Part shown: positions 1 through 8,377 of the stretch, one piece after another | Position numbering within the stretch: the stretch's first letter is position 1 | How the letters are laid out: every line of letters starts with the position of its first letter | Source: Deltaproteobacteria bacterium UBA4427 | Lineage (GTDB): Bacteria > Myxococcota_A > UBA9160 > UBA4427 | DNA length: 53,721 nt | Direction: 5' to 3' | NCBI GenBank assembly: GCA_002390675.1 | Contig: DGPZ01000028.1 | Span: forward strand, 1 to 53,721 | The notes under the pieces: model-generated | The model's database searches: none | Told to the model about the DNA's origin: nothing | Seen by the model: the letters and a program-made list of their open reading frames with translations, nothing else | Translations under genes and position numbers: made by a program

Positions 1-2
1 AA

Positions 3-857
3 GGCAATCTTTCGCACGCTGAGACAGCGTTAGCTCCAGGCCTTCTCCGCCAACTCCTCAAAACCCGCAATCCCCAGGCTGCTTTTGCGGACAGCCGCGA
101 CTTATTGCTCGAACGTTTTGGCCGCCGCGTGACTGCATTGTCTTCCGCTCCGACTAGCCCCGATGGATTGAGACGTGACTTTGAGGGCCGCGGCTTGATG
201 ACGACCTCCTTTGATGGTGGCTCGATTGAGCTTCTGCGCCGACTAGATCATCCGGTCGCTTTGCCGCTTGCTACGGCCCCCCGGCATGATGATGCAGATC
301 GGGCCCCGACTGCGCCGGTTTCCCAACGACGATGGGTTGCGATCACCGGCTTTCGCGGCGACCGCGCGAGGGTCGCGGGTCTCTTGCCCGATCAAATTGT
401 GACTATTTCGATCGATGAACTCCGAGCCCATTGGCTCGAGACTGGCTTGATCGTTTGGGAACGCTTTGAACCCGTACCCAACATATTAGGCCGAAACGAC
501 GAAGGGGAGGGCGTCCTCTGGCTCCAGCGCGCGCTAGCCGAACTGCGTTTCTATGATGGCTCCCCGACCAGCCGATTTGATGCTGAAACGACCGAAGCGC
601 TTCGCCGCTTCCAGTCCGCCCGCGGCCTCATCGCTGACGGCGTAGCCGGCCCGCTCACCCAAATCGCTATTTACGGCAGACTCGCTCGCTACCCCGTGCC
701 GCGGCTATCACGCGCGGACGGTCGAACCGCTATCAGCACTCGTGGTAGGGCAGAAACCGCAACCACCGAGACGCGAAGCTCGTCTGTTGCTAGTCCCCCT
801 AACTCGACACCCTCCCCCTCCGTCCGGCCCCTCGCCCAAGGAGCAGCTCGCGGATGA
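3..857 (+). CDS. gspA: GspA/ExeA-type secretion ATPase, C-terminal part (5' end outside window)
   Basis: The frame is open from base 3 with no stop, so the true start and the AAA+ ATPase domain lie upstream of the window. The visible 284 residues match the periplasmic end of GspA/ExeA. First comes a C39-peptidase-like fold ending in the typical 'AHWLETGLIVWERFEP' stretch. A peptidoglycan-binding repeat follows (around 'EGVLWLQRALAELRFYDG' to 'DGVAGPLTQIAIYGRL'), then a Pro/Ser/Thr-rich tail. In the family, GspA with GspB couples ATP hydrolysis to opening the peptidoglycan for assembly of the type II secretin. The stop overlaps the ATG of gspB by four bases, so the two are co-translated. A start at TTG 105 is possible on paper but would cut into the conserved fold. 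Confidence 0.85.
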   Translation, partial: GNLSHAETALAPGLLRQLLKTRNPQAAFADSRDLLLERFGRRVTALSSAPTSPDGLRRDFEGRGLMTTSFDGGSIELLRRLDHPVALPLATAPRHDDADRAPTAPVSQRRWVAITGFRGDRARVAGLLPDQIVTISIDELRAHWLETGLIVWERFEPVPNILGRNDEGEGVLWLQRALAELRFYDGSPTSRFDAETTEALRRFQSARGLIADGVAGPLTQIAIYGRLARYPVPRLSRADGRTAISTRGRAETATTETRSSSVASPPNSTPSPSVRPLAQGAARG

Positions 858-1768
858 GTACGATTCTCAAAGCGCTACGCCGCCTCGAGGACGATCAGGC
901 CCCTGATCCGAACTCGTCCGACGTTCTTCGCGAACAAATTCTCACAGAGGAACTTGCCGCTCATGCGGCGCTCGGTGGCGAAGAAGAGTCGACGCCTATG
1001 AGTGCAGCCCTCCTCGTGTTCCGGAAACATCGCGGCCCCACTCTCGCCACGGCAGTCATTCTGTTATGTGCAGCGCTCATCGGCGTTTCCCTAGGAAATC
1101 CCGACCGAGACCCCTCAGTGAATGGCCAGACGAACGCTCAATCAAACACTCTGGCAACGGCCGGGTCCACCCGTCAGCTTGTCGCCTCCACCGAACCATC
1201 TTCGAACCCGTACCCGTCTGCCGAGCCCACATCCGCACCGGGGCGTGTCGCGTTGCGTCCAGTCGAGACCGTGAATCGATCGACCACAGACGCCTCCCCG
1301 GTGTCACGCGGGCCTTCGATCCCGGTCGCCGCGTTGCCGATGGAAACGCCCCAGACTTTGGGCACCAAGCTGGAAGCGCGTTCAACAGCGTCGCCGGCCT
1401 CGCGCCCCGCGCTCGTCGCCGCGGCTGGGCTTGGCGCCAGCTCAAATGCGGAAGCCGGCTCTCTCAGGCTCGCGCGAACGCCTTCGCCGAAGGCCACGCC
1501 CTCCGTCCCCGAAGTCGTGAGGCGCAAGGCGCCGGTGGATCTGCCCCGGATCGCAAAGCCGGCGATTCCTGATCTCAGTGTCCTTAGAACCGCGTGGCAC
1601 CCTCAGCCCGAACGGCGCTCTGCGCGCATTCAACTCGCGAAGAGTGAAGATGTCATGACGCTCCGGGAAGGCGACGCCGTCGGATCCCTTGTGGTGAAAG
1701 AGATCACGCCCTCGAGCGTTCTATTCGCTGCTGGGGATGTCGAACTTCGCCGCCGGGTCGGAAACTAA
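854..1768 (+). CDS. gspB: General secretion pathway protein B (GspB)
   Basis: This 304-residue protein begins 'MSTILKALRRLEDDQ', the signature N-terminus of GspB proteins. One membrane helix lies at about residues 58-78 (around 'ATAVILLCAALIGVSL'). A long Pro/Ser/Thr-rich periplasmic linker follows, then the C-terminal GspB domain from about residue 243 ('RTAWHPQPERRSARIQ', 'REGDAVGSLVVKEI'). It partners GspA in the inner membrane to place the type II secretin. It overlaps gspA by ATGA. The linker is low in complexity and likely to diverge quickly. Confidence 0.9.
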   Translation: MSTILKALRRLEDDQAPDPNSSDVLREQILTEELAAHAALGGEEESTPMSAALLVFRKHRGPTLATAVILLCAALIGVSLGNPDRDPSVNGQTNAQSNTLATAGSTRQLVASTEPSSNPYPSAEPTSAPGRVALRPVETVNRSTTDASPVSRGPSIPVAALPMETPQTLGTKLEARSTASPASRPALVAAAGLGASSNAEAGSLRLARTPSPKATPSVPEVVRRKAPVDLPRIAKPAIPDLSVLRTAWHPQPERRSARIQLAKSEDVMTLREGDAVGSLVVKEITPSSVLFAAGDVELRRRVGN

Positions 1769-2010
1769 TCAACACTTCAGCGCGCGCGTCTCTATTCTCG
1801 CAGCCATTCGAGACGTTAATTCATCTTCTGCGTACTCGTCGCCACTTCCAAACCCGTGTCATCCGTCGCCGCCAGTACTCGAAGACCCCGCGAGTAGAGG
1901 ATGCCGGCGGCTCGCGTGAGTTAGCGAACAAATCTGATACTGTCGCCTAAACCCTTTTGAGCAGATCGCGAAGGCGATCTTTTAGTCCGTTAGAAAGCCC
2001 TCGTGCGTAT

Positions 2011-2379
2011 ATGAAACATTGTTCCAATACAGAGTGTGCACACCTTATTCGATTCAACCGAATAGCAGAGTACCGCGACGAAGCGGTCACGTGCTCGGAC
2101 TGCGCTGGTTCTCTTTCTGATGGGGAAGCGCCCGAGCCGATAAGTGTCGGCTTCCGAGAACTCGTCACAATCTACGAATCACGAGACCAGATTCGTGGTC
2201 ACCTGCTTAGGTCGCTTCTCGAACAGCGAGAGATTCCCGCGGTTGTGATCGGCGATGCGCTCGGCGCAGCAGTCGGCGAACTGCCCGTATTGACCGTGCG
2301 AGTTCAGGTCCCACCCGAGTTTGTGCGAGAGGCCTCACGGCTCGCGCTGGCCTTCGACGCTGGAGAGCTAGAGGACTAG
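2011..2379 (+). CDS. Zinc-ribbon plus DUF2007-type small protein
   Basis: This is a 122-residue protein. I chose ATG 2011 because the upstream residues in the same frame are basic filler and the conserved part starts 'MKHCSNTECAHLIRF'. The N-terminus has two cysteine pairs (Cys4/Cys9 and a CxxC at 'CSDCAG') that look like a zinc ribbon. The C-terminal 70 residues ('ELVTIYESRDQIRGHLLRSL' onward, ending in 'EASRLALAFD') match DUF2007, a small alpha/beta fold usually called a putative signal-transducing protein. Its biochemical role is unknown. It stands alone between gspB and a gene fragment. Confidence 0.7.
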   Translation: MKHCSNTECAHLIRFNRIAEYRDEAVTCSDCAGSLSDGEAPEPISVGFRELVTIYESRDQIRGHLLRSLLEQREIPAVVIGDALGAAVGELPVLTVRVQVPPEFVREASRLALAFDAGELED

Positions 2380-2598
2380 CATCACGTATGCCCAAGAATT
2401 CCCCGAACCATAGGAGTTCAGAACGGGCGAGCGACCAGGCCAGTCACCACATTTACCGCGTGAGAAAACCGGGTTGGGCAACTTTTGCTGTCTGCTGGTG
2501 AACGGCGTACCTTCAATAAAATCCTTTAGGCGAAGCCAGCGGGTAATAAGCGGATTCGTCATGCGGCATGCCCTACTGCCGAGATAGTGCGTTAGAAC

Positions 2599-2853
2599 GT
2601 GGCGAGACTCCTCTTCTTCGGAGTCCTGATCTGCATGTTGATCGGGGTCCGGATCGTGAAGCCAGACGAGTGGTTAGTAATCATGCGATTCGGGAAGTAT
2701 TGTGGATTCCGCAAACAGGGAATCCATTGGGTCCTGCCGTTCGTGGATAAGACGGTTCGGGTCAAGCTCAGTAAAGTTTCTCCTCGCTGGAAAGAAACTC
2801 CTGACCAGATCCTCGAGACCAAGGTCCACGAGTGGGTTTCTGCGCGACTCTGA
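2599..2853 (+). pseudogene. Truncated Band-7/SPFH protein fragment
   Basis: The 84-residue frame begins at GTG 2599 with a membrane helix ('LLFFGVLICMLIGVRIV'). It continues with the first strands of a Band-7 (stomatin/prohibitin) domain: 'PDEWLVIMRFGKY', 'QGIHWVLPFVDK', 'TVRVKLSKVS'. Family members normally run to 250 or more residues. Here the reading stops at 2853, about where the second half of the domain should start, and neither other frame downstream continues the family pattern. It is most likely a 3'-clipped remnant, although a short expressed protein cannot be excluded. Confidence 0.55.
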
Positions 2854-3008
2854 AGTTGAATGCGCGGCGCCTAATAAAAAGCGGAACGAGCCGGAGAGTG
2901 ATAGCGGGGACACTGGGGACTTTCGGCACCGACGACCTATTTGGTCGGTAACCTTTTGAGCGAAATCGCACATTACGTGCGGACTCGCGATCCGACGTGA
3001 TACGAGCA

Positions 3009-3302
3009 ATGAGAAAGACGTTACATACACGCTGGTTACTCGCGCAGGTCTGTCCCGTCTGCGAGCAGAGATCTGTGATGCATCTTGTCGAGTGCCCCGA
3101 ATGCGATTCGCTGGGGGCGATCTGTGATGAGGACGGCGCCGGCTACTTAGACGCACGAGACATTTCTGGGGAAACTACTGTTGACCCTGAATCGACGGCG
3201 TGTGCGAAGTGCGGAGTGCTCATGCTGGCTGGTTTCGTCCCGACGTCTTCCGGGAGGGTTATTGAAGCCGGCTTTTCGCCCTCGGAATTTGAAGGCTTCT
3301 AG
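3009..3302 (+). CDS. Small cysteine-rich (zinc-ribbon-like) protein of unknown function
   Basis: A 97-residue frame from ATG 3009; an in-frame GTG at 2997 is the alternative start. Cysteines are arranged as CPVC, CPEC, a single Cys at 'ICDEDG' and CAKC, which fits metal binding at two sites. I do not recognise a named family. It lies in the sparse 1.8-6.3 kb stretch with no operon partner. The ordered CxxC pairs argue for a real protein; the absence of a clear ribosome binding site lowers confidence. Confidence 0.5.
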   Translation: MRKTLHTRWLLAQVCPVCEQRSVMHLVECPECDSLGAICDEDGAGYLDARDISGETTVDPESTACAKCGVLMLAGFVPTSSGRVIEAGFSPSEFEGF

Positions 3303-3746
3303 AGATGCCGATCCGGATGAGTTTAGATCTGGCGAGCTAGCCCAATTTTTTCGTGGTCTGTCGAAGCATCCTCTTACAAATATGAAGGCCAGTGGTACCT
3401 CCGGAGAGAGGGAATCCTTTCGGATGAGATGTGGCAGAAGCGTAGAGGGAGGGCGAAGGCTTTCGTCTCACTCCCGATGACCAGCGGAGTCGGAGAGCTG
3501 GAAAAGCAGTAGCACCTGTACTCGGCAGGATTCATCGAATCGATCGACACCATGACTGTCTCGGGGAATCTGAGCGTTCAAGTCTGAAGATCTCGAGGGT
3601 GTTGACGGCTTTCTTCGGGAAGTCGCGTGGAATCCGCATTTAACGACCGAGTAGCCCGGGGGAACGCTTGCTTCGCAAGCGAGGAGCCCGCACTCTAACG
3701 GCTTCGTTCCTAACGCAGAGCGCGCCGCAGGAATCATGGAGTCCAA
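3303..3746. other. Non-coding stretch with a possible gene remnant and a hairpin
   Basis: No complete gene is visible. A start-less plus-strand frame from 3327 to the TAG at 3510-3512 reads like part of a protein ('YEGQWYLRREGILSDEMWQ'), which may be a remnant. A perfect 7-bp hairpin (CGCTTGC, loop TTC, GCAAGCG) lies at 3665-3681 without a T-run. The last bases hold the GGAG ribosome binding site for the gene starting at 3747. Confidence 0.4.
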
Positions 3747-4310
3747 ATGCGTGAACGTCTCGAAGAAGCGATGGGTGACGGTCGGGTCATATCTCTCGAT
3801 CGTTCTGCTTTCGAGCACGACGATGAAATTGGTTATGTGGTGGGGATGGGCGCTGATCTCTTCGTGCTTCTTCGCGTCGCGGACAATATTCACTTCGACG
3901 GATTTTCGGTTTTGCGGATTGCAGATGTGAACGACGTCGAGGTTCCGCACGAGCATGATGAATTCGTCGAGAGTGCGCTTCGGCTTCGTGGGGAAACTGT
4001 CGACGAGCCGCCGGAGATCGATTTGAGCGACTGGGTGACTGCAGTTCGATCCGCAGGTCGTTTGGATGAAGTCATCACTTTACACTCGGAAGAGCGAGAC
4101 GCTGGGATCTGTCAGATTGGACATATCCGATCGGTCAACGACGAAAAAGTTACGCTCGTTGAGATCGACCCCGATGCGGATTGGTACGAAGAGCCGACGA
4201 CGATTGCGATTGCTGACCTAACTCGGATCGATGTTGGAGGTTCCTATGAAGAGGCGCTGGTGCTAGTCGGCGGTCCTTGCCCCATTCCAATTCTTCGATC
4301 TGTGGACTGA
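3747..4310 (+). CDS. Conserved hypothetical protein, acidic, beta-rich
   Basis: This 187-residue protein starts at ATG 3747, with GGAG at 3738-3741. It is strongly acidic and alternates short beta stretches. Two halves look related: each has a 'gating' segment of the type 'IGYVVGMGADLFVLLRVAD' or 'IGHIRSVNDEKVTLVEIDPD', which resembles a duplicated small beta-barrel. Similar proteins of unknown function ('FDGFSVLRIADVNDVEVP') are familiar from many Proteobacteria, but I know no assigned role. The GFA gene follows at once, and the GAGG before its likely TTG start overlaps this stop codon region. Confidence 0.65.
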   Translation: MRERLEEAMGDGRVISLDRSAFEHDDEIGYVVGMGADLFVLLRVADNIHFDGFSVLRIADVNDVEVPHEHDEFVESALRLRGETVDEPPEIDLSDWVTAVRSAGRLDEVITLHSEERDAGICQIGHIRSVNDEKVTLVEIDPDADWYEEPTTIAIADLTRIDVGGSYEEALVLVGGPCPIPILRSVD

Positions 4311-4326
4311 GGCGAGCTTTGCTGAC

Positions 4327-4776
4327 GTGCGGCTGTCTTTGAATGCAGTTCGATTCGTGATTGAAGCGTTCGTTTGGCCTTTCGAACTCTGCCATTGCTC
4401 CCGGTGTCGTGAGGTATCGGGAAGTGCTTTCGTATCTGGCATCGACGTTCGCGCTCGAGCTTTCCCTTGGGTTTCAGGGGAGCAGGATGCGCGCTTCTTT
4501 GAGGCACCCGCCCTAAAGCATGCGCCCGGGTACCAGGCGGCATTCTGTTGTCGATGTGGGTCGCCGTCACCCAATCTCTCAAGTGTCACGAGCGAAGATG
4601 ATTGGTTCGAGATCGCGGAGGAGTTGCTCGATGAGGGCCCAGGCGTCGGGCCCGGTCGGTATATCTTCGTTGATTATGCTGCGAGCTGGGATGAAATTAT
4701 GAATGGTCGACCGCAATGCACTGAGCGTGACGTGATCAAAATGCGTAAGGCGGAATGGAAGGAGAAGCTGGGATGA
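4327..4776 (+). CDS. GFA-family (glutathione-dependent formaldehyde-activating-like) protein, N-terminal frameshift likely
   Basis: The open frame (GTG 4327, 149 residues) carries the later zinc ligands of the GFA fold: CHCSRC with 'REVSGSAF', and 'CCRCGS'. The first Cys-x-Cys motif is missing and reads 'RLSLNAVRF'. In the frame one base away, codons from TTG 4319 give 'MLTCGCL', and restoring one base at about 4340-4341 would give 'GCLCNAVRF', the usual family motif. A GAGG at 4309-4312 is well placed for TTG 4319. The gene has therefore probably lost one base near its start, by mutation or sequencing error. The name formaldehyde-activating is historical; most members have no proven reaction. 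Its stop overlaps the next ATG (ATGA). Confidence 0.7.
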   Translation: MRLSLNAVRFVIEAFVWPFELCHCSRCREVSGSAFVSGIDVRARAFPWVSGEQDARFFEAPALKHAPGYQAAFCCRCGSPSPNLSSVTSEDDWFEIAEELLDEGPGVGPGRYIFVDYAASWDEIMNGRPQCTERDVIKMRKAEWKEKLG

Positions 4777-5045
4777 TGGAGTTGATCCTGAATCCAATCG
4801 CATTTGCAACGCTGCTGAGTGCGCTTTACGTCCTGCGATTCCGCGGCTGGACGCAGCCCCGTCGAGTCGCAATTTACTTTGCCTTCTTCGCGACCCTTGA
4901 GGTGATCGCGTCTCGCTACTTTATACCTCGTGATGCCTTCGGCCCTTTACTCGGGTACTTGTGTCTCGGCCTAACGGTACCTGTGCTCCTCGCTGCGTTT
5001 CTTGTTTGGTGGCACGAGCACAAAGAAGAGGAGACGGGCGGATGA
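4773..5045 (+). CDS. Small membrane protein, unknown function
   Basis: A 90-residue frame whose ATG overlaps the GFA stop (ATGA), which is why I chose this start over GTG/ATG options further upstream. Three hydrophobic segments are visible ('NPIAFATLLSALYVL', 'AIYFAFFATLEVIA', 'LCLGLTVPVLLAAFLVWW'), and the tail is short and charged ('HEHKEEETGG'). No family was recognised. Translational coupling suggests it is made with the GFA protein if that gene is functional. Confidence 0.6.
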   Translation: MMELILNPIAFATLLSALYVLRFRGWTQPRRVAIYFAFFATLEVIASRYFIPRDAFGPLLGYLCLGLTVPVLLAAFLVWWHEHKEEETGG

Positions 5046-5383
5046 CGGCGCTCCGCCGATCGCCGGAGGCTTTTGGTGCGCAAGCCTGGGAAGCAAGCGT
5101 TAAGTCAATTCGTAACATTTGTTAGATCGGTGAACCGCATCGTCCGCAGAGACGGCGATGGTTTCCGGGCGACGATTCGAAGCTTCGCGTCAATTCCTCG
5201 CCGATTATGACGCCAAAGGGCGGGCGCGGTATAAAACTCCGCCTCAGAGGCAGCTCCCCTTGTGGATCGGGGTGTCGCGAGTGAACTTGGCAGTCTGCCT
5301 ATTGATGGTCAGGGCAGATTGCGAAAGAGCGAGCGCGACAAGGCCGCTAGGCCGCCAGCCGGCCGCGCGGGGAGGAGCATCTT
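5046..5383. other. Stretch with no supported gene
   Basis: Short frames exist here, for example 5158-5394 on the plus strand, but they have biased composition and no motif. The 3' end carries a good ribosome binding site (GGGGAGGAG) for the VOC gene at 5384. Nothing else was recognised. Confidence 0.5.
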
Positions 5384-5860
5384 ATGTCGAATAAAACTTC
5401 GTCCAACGATTCAGCGGCGGAGACAGGCGTCGAAACGAGTCACCTAATTCTTCATTGCGGCGACACCGACGCCACGATCGACTTCTGGTGCAAGGGGCTG
5501 GGCGGCGTGCTCGAGCAGGACGAAGAAATGGAATCCCCCGCGCTTGATGCGATTTTCGGTCGTGCTGGCGTGCGGATCCGAGACACATTTATCCGCGTGG
5601 GCGGTACCCGGATCCATACGATCGAGACGCTCGATGTGAAGCGCGTGCACGAGAAGGCCGCCCCTTTTGAAAAGCCCTTAGGCCTGTCGGGCATCTCGTT
5701 TCGTGTCGCGGATCTGGATGCTTCACATGCCAAGGCGTCTTCTGAGGGCAGGAGCCCGACGGAGATCTATTCTTTTTCGGAGCTGGCGGACCCGGTTCGT
5801 ATGTTCTTCCTCGAGGATCCAGATGGGCTCCGGGTCGAGATGATCGAAGGCGAAGTCTGA
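5384..5860 (+). CDS. VOC-superfamily (glyoxalase I-like) protein
   Basis: This 158-residue protein starts at ATG 5384 with GGAGGAG just upstream. It has the paired beta-alpha-beta modules of the vicinal oxygen chelate fold. The first runs from 'ETSHLILHCGDTDATIDFW', with the metal-ligand His in 'LILH'. The second starts at 'LSGISFRVADLDASHA' and ends with the typical 'FFLEDPDGLRVEMIE', where the Glu is usually a metal ligand. Family reactions include glyoxalase I, extradiol dioxygenase and epimerase; the sequence does not settle which. It stands alone, between two gene-poor stretches. Confidence 0.8.
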   Translation: MSNKTSSNDSAAETGVETSHLILHCGDTDATIDFWCKGLGGVLEQDEEMESPALDAIFGRAGVRIRDTFIRVGGTRIHTIETLDVKRVHEKAAPFEKPLGLSGISFRVADLDASHAKASSEGRSPTEIYSFSELADPVRMFFLEDPDGLRVEMIEGEV

Positions 5861-6289
5861 CGTCTCGTCGGATGTTGCTCGCAGGATTCGTGTCGCGCCA
5901 AGCGTCCATCCATTCATTTTTAGGCACACGAAGGACAATCAGTTTCTAAAGAATCAGAGATTCCTGCATCAAATTTAGGGGACGCTGTTAAGACTTAGAG
6001 CGAGTTCCCGCCACTCCGTCGCTACCGGAGTGCGAAGAGCGAGGGGGTGGTCGCATATGCACTTCCGATTCTTGCGGAACCGCTACCCGCTCCGATCCAG
6101 GTCAGTATGTACGAGAGCGAATGCAATGCTCTGTTTAGGGAGATCCATGAACTGTCGCACGAGGTATCGGGTTGCGAGACCGAGCGCGTTGGCTCCTCCC
6201 CCGTCGTCGGCCACGGGCTGCTAGCAATCGTTGCTGCTCTGTCCTGCTGCCCTGGATAATCGAATCGGATCGACTGCGAATTTGAGCGG
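5861..6289. other. Gene-poor stretch with a hairpin
   Basis: No gene is supported. A perfect 7-bp inverted repeat (CACTCCG ... CGGAGTG, 7-base loop) lies at 6012-6032. A plus-strand frame at 6047-6259 shows no motif and no ribosome binding site. The word TTAGGCA, close to the recurring TTAGGCG word, is present near 5920. Confidence 0.45.
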
Positions 6290-7195
6290 CTAACGTAACG
6301 AGACGGTGCCGTTTGAGGTTTTCAAGCAGATGGGCGCGCCACCTTGGCCCGCGCGTCCTCGCACTCGGCCACTGGCATCACCAGCTTCGTCGGTCAGTTC
6401 GAGATCGTTTCGGATATGTCCGTTCTCGACGCGGATATCGACGTCGGCATCCGGCTTATCGGGAAGCTCGAGAGCGATACGACCGTTGGTCGTTGTGAGC
6501 GAGACGCCGAGCTCGTTGAGGGAATCGAGTGACGCTTTGATGACGCCATTCGAAGTCGATGCGTCTAGGGACCCCTGGTGACGACTGACTTCGATCTTGC
6601 CGTTGCTCGACCGTGCTCGAAGATGGCCGTGGGTGCACTTGCAAGCGACCTTGGCGTTGGCGGTCGTTACATCGATGTCGCCAATTACTTCGAAGATCGA
6701 AACCGAGCCGTTGCTCGATCGTGCACGAATCGGTCGATTCAAGCCTTCGAGGCAAATCTTTCCGTTCGTGGAGCTGAGAGCGACGCTCGTGTCGCGAGGC
6801 ACTCGGAGTTCGAGATGGGCCAAGCCATGGCGTGAGCATTTGCGCGGGATCTGGACTTCGATCTCGAGGACGTCCGCAGATTCCGAGTTCTGTAGATGAA
6901 TGGCTTCCAGGAGCTTGGCTGCCATATCTTCGCATTCGGCTCGCACACTCTTTGTGATACGGACCTCTATATCATCACGTTCTTCGCCGACGACACGGGT
7001 TCGTCCGATGGCGTTACGGATGCTGATCGCGCGGCCAAGTGGAGCAGGCACGACTAGGATTTGTTCTTCGGTTTGCGCCTCGCCCCACGGAATGCGAGAA
7101 AAAAGGCTTCGCAACAGCCCGCCGAAGCCGGGACCGCGACCCTTCGAGCCGAGGCCAACTTTGCTGCCCTCCGCATGCGTCGTATGAAACTTCAT
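6290..7195 (-). CDS. DUF4097-family beta-repeat protein
   Basis: A 301-residue protein with a repeated Ser/Thr-Asn-Gly signature: 'LSSTNGKI', 'ARSSNGSV', 'ARSSNGKI', 'ASTSNGVI', 'TTTNGRI', 'KTSNGTV'. The even spacing indicates a right-handed beta-solenoid like the DUF4097 (putative adhesin) family. No signal peptide or membrane helix is evident in the basic, Gly-rich first 50 residues, so its location is uncertain. It lies 43 bases downstream of the rhomboid gene on the same strand and is probably co-transcribed with it. Its function is unknown. Confidence 0.7.
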   Translation of the reverse strand: MKFHTTHAEGSKVGLGSKGRGPGFGGLLRSLFSRIPWGEAQTEEQILVVPAPLGRAISIRNAIGRTRVVGEERDDIEVRITKSVRAECEDMAAKLLEAIHLQNSESADVLEIEVQIPRKCSRHGLAHLELRVPRDTSVALSSTNGKICLEGLNRPIRARSSNGSVSIFEVIGDIDVTTANAKVACKCTHGHLRARSSNGKIEVSRHQGSLDASTSNGVIKASLDSLNELGVSLTTTNGRIALELPDKPDADVDIRVENGHIRNDLELTDEAGDASGRVRGRAGQGGAPICLKTSNGTVSLR

Positions 7196-7238
7196 GACGT
7201 TGCCCCATGAAGTTTTGCCCTACGTGCTTGTTTAGGCA

Positions 7239-8048
7239 CTAGTGAAACCGCCTGCGATCATCACCGTCGTCTCTGCCTGAGTGGCGATCGCGTTTGTCCT
7301 CTTTGTGCACGGCGCGTATTTTTTGCCGCATGCGGTATCTCCGCCACTTCAAGAGGAGGGTTTGGACGTTAGGGGCGCCGGGCGTGCGTCCTTCGTTCAC
7401 CAGGTAAATCCAGCCGACGAGAACGCCAGCGAGATGACCTGTATGACTGATGTTGCTTGATCCACCGGAGGCGAATGACCACTCCATGAAGAAGAGCAAC
7501 GGAATGAGCCAGATTGCTTTGATCGGAATCGGCGGGAAAAGGAGCATGATCGTGCGGTCCGGCCATGTGAACGAGTAAGCGAGGAGGACACCCATGACGG
7601 CGCCAGATGCGCCAAGGGTCACGCCTTGGAATTCGTTGATGGAGCTACCGATGCCAATCATACTGAGGAGGTAGGGAATCGTCGCGATCAGGAAGCCCGC
7701 GCCGGTGCCGCAGAGCAGGTAGTACTTGAGGAAACGTTCCTCACCCCAGAGGAGCGCTACCTGCGAGCCGAACATCCAAAGGGAGAACATGTTGCCCGCA
7801 ATATGCATGGGCGAAGTAGGCGAATGGAGCCACATGTATGTGAATACGCGCCAGAACTCGAAGTGCTCCCAGACCGCCGCCGGCTGGACAACACCAAAGT
7901 TGGTGACGCTGAAGGGGAGGATGCTAGGCCCGATAAGCTGCAGGATGAAAACGACACCATTCGCGATCATCAAGTTCTTGATGATGTCGGGGGTCTGCGA
8001 GGGACCAAAACTCATTTGTGCGCCACCACGTCCGTTCAAGTTCGACAC
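7239..8048 (-). CDS. Rhomboid-family intramembrane serine protease
   Basis: This 269-residue membrane protein (GTG 8048; ATG 8015 would give 258) has the catalytic features of rhomboids. The nucleophile is Ser149 in 'LGASGAVMG', the base is His205 in 'SHTGHLAG', and the oxyanion-side His-x3-Asn lies in 'MHIAGNMFSLWMFG'. About six membrane helices are seen, with a basic hydrophilic C-tail ('KEDKRDRHSGRDDGDDRRR'). Rhomboids cut substrates inside the inner membrane; no substrate is indicated. A strong hairpin (8068-8091) lies just upstream of the start. Confidence 0.9.
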   Translation of the reverse strand: MSNLNGRGGAQMSFGPSQTPDIIKNLMIANGVVFILQLIGPSILPFSVTNFGVVQPAAVWEHFEFWRVFTYMWLHSPTSPMHIAGNMFSLWMFGSQVALLWGEERFLKYYLLCGTGAGFLIATIPYLLSMIGIGSSINEFQGVTLGASGAVMGVLLAYSFTWPDRTIMLLFPPIPIKAIWLIPLLFFMEWSFASGGSSNISHTGHLAGVLVGWIYLVNEGRTPGAPNVQTLLLKWRRYRMRQKIRAVHKEDKRDRHSGRDDGDDRRRFH

Positions 8049-8377
8049 TCCAATTGTCCAATAGGCCGAAGCGCATCAATGAATGCGCTTCTTCGTACTT
8101 TTCGACCGCCCAGCCATCGATTGGCGGGACGGATCGTTTCACTCGGTTTCAGGTTCTATGGTGAACCCCATGAGTCTTGGATTCCGTGACCTCTGGATCA
8201 GTGTCCGCGAGGAGGGCGCAAACCTCGCTTCACTTCGGGAAAGTAAGGATCGTTGAATAAGCGGTCAACAAAGTGAAGGCCCTAATGGCAACGCAGGTCT
8301 CAGATGGTCACCCGCGGGGCCCTCTGTGACGATGCATTTTAGGGGTCGCCCCGGGATTTCCTCACAGACATGGGGTT
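8049..8377. other. Intergenic region with a 9-bp hairpin upstream of the rhomboid gene
   Basis: A perfect inverted repeat, GAAGCGCAT, 6-base loop, ATGCGCTTC, occupies 8068-8091, 20 bases before the GTG of the minus-strand rhomboid gene. It may be a 5' leader structure or an operator. No gene was seen in the rest; the only frames are very short. Confidence 0.5.

Noticed and set aside
4334..4342. TGA in the GFA gene as a second selenocysteine codon
   Set aside because: The TGA falls at the place of a Cys, but the frame after it closes within a few codons and the family sequence continues in another frame, so a lost base explains it better.
5158..5394. Plus-strand frame before the VOC gene
   Set aside because: No motif, odd composition, and it overlaps the VOC start and its strong ribosome binding site.
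6047..6259. 70-codon plus-strand frame from GTG
   Set aside because: No ribosome binding site, motif or neighbour that supports it.
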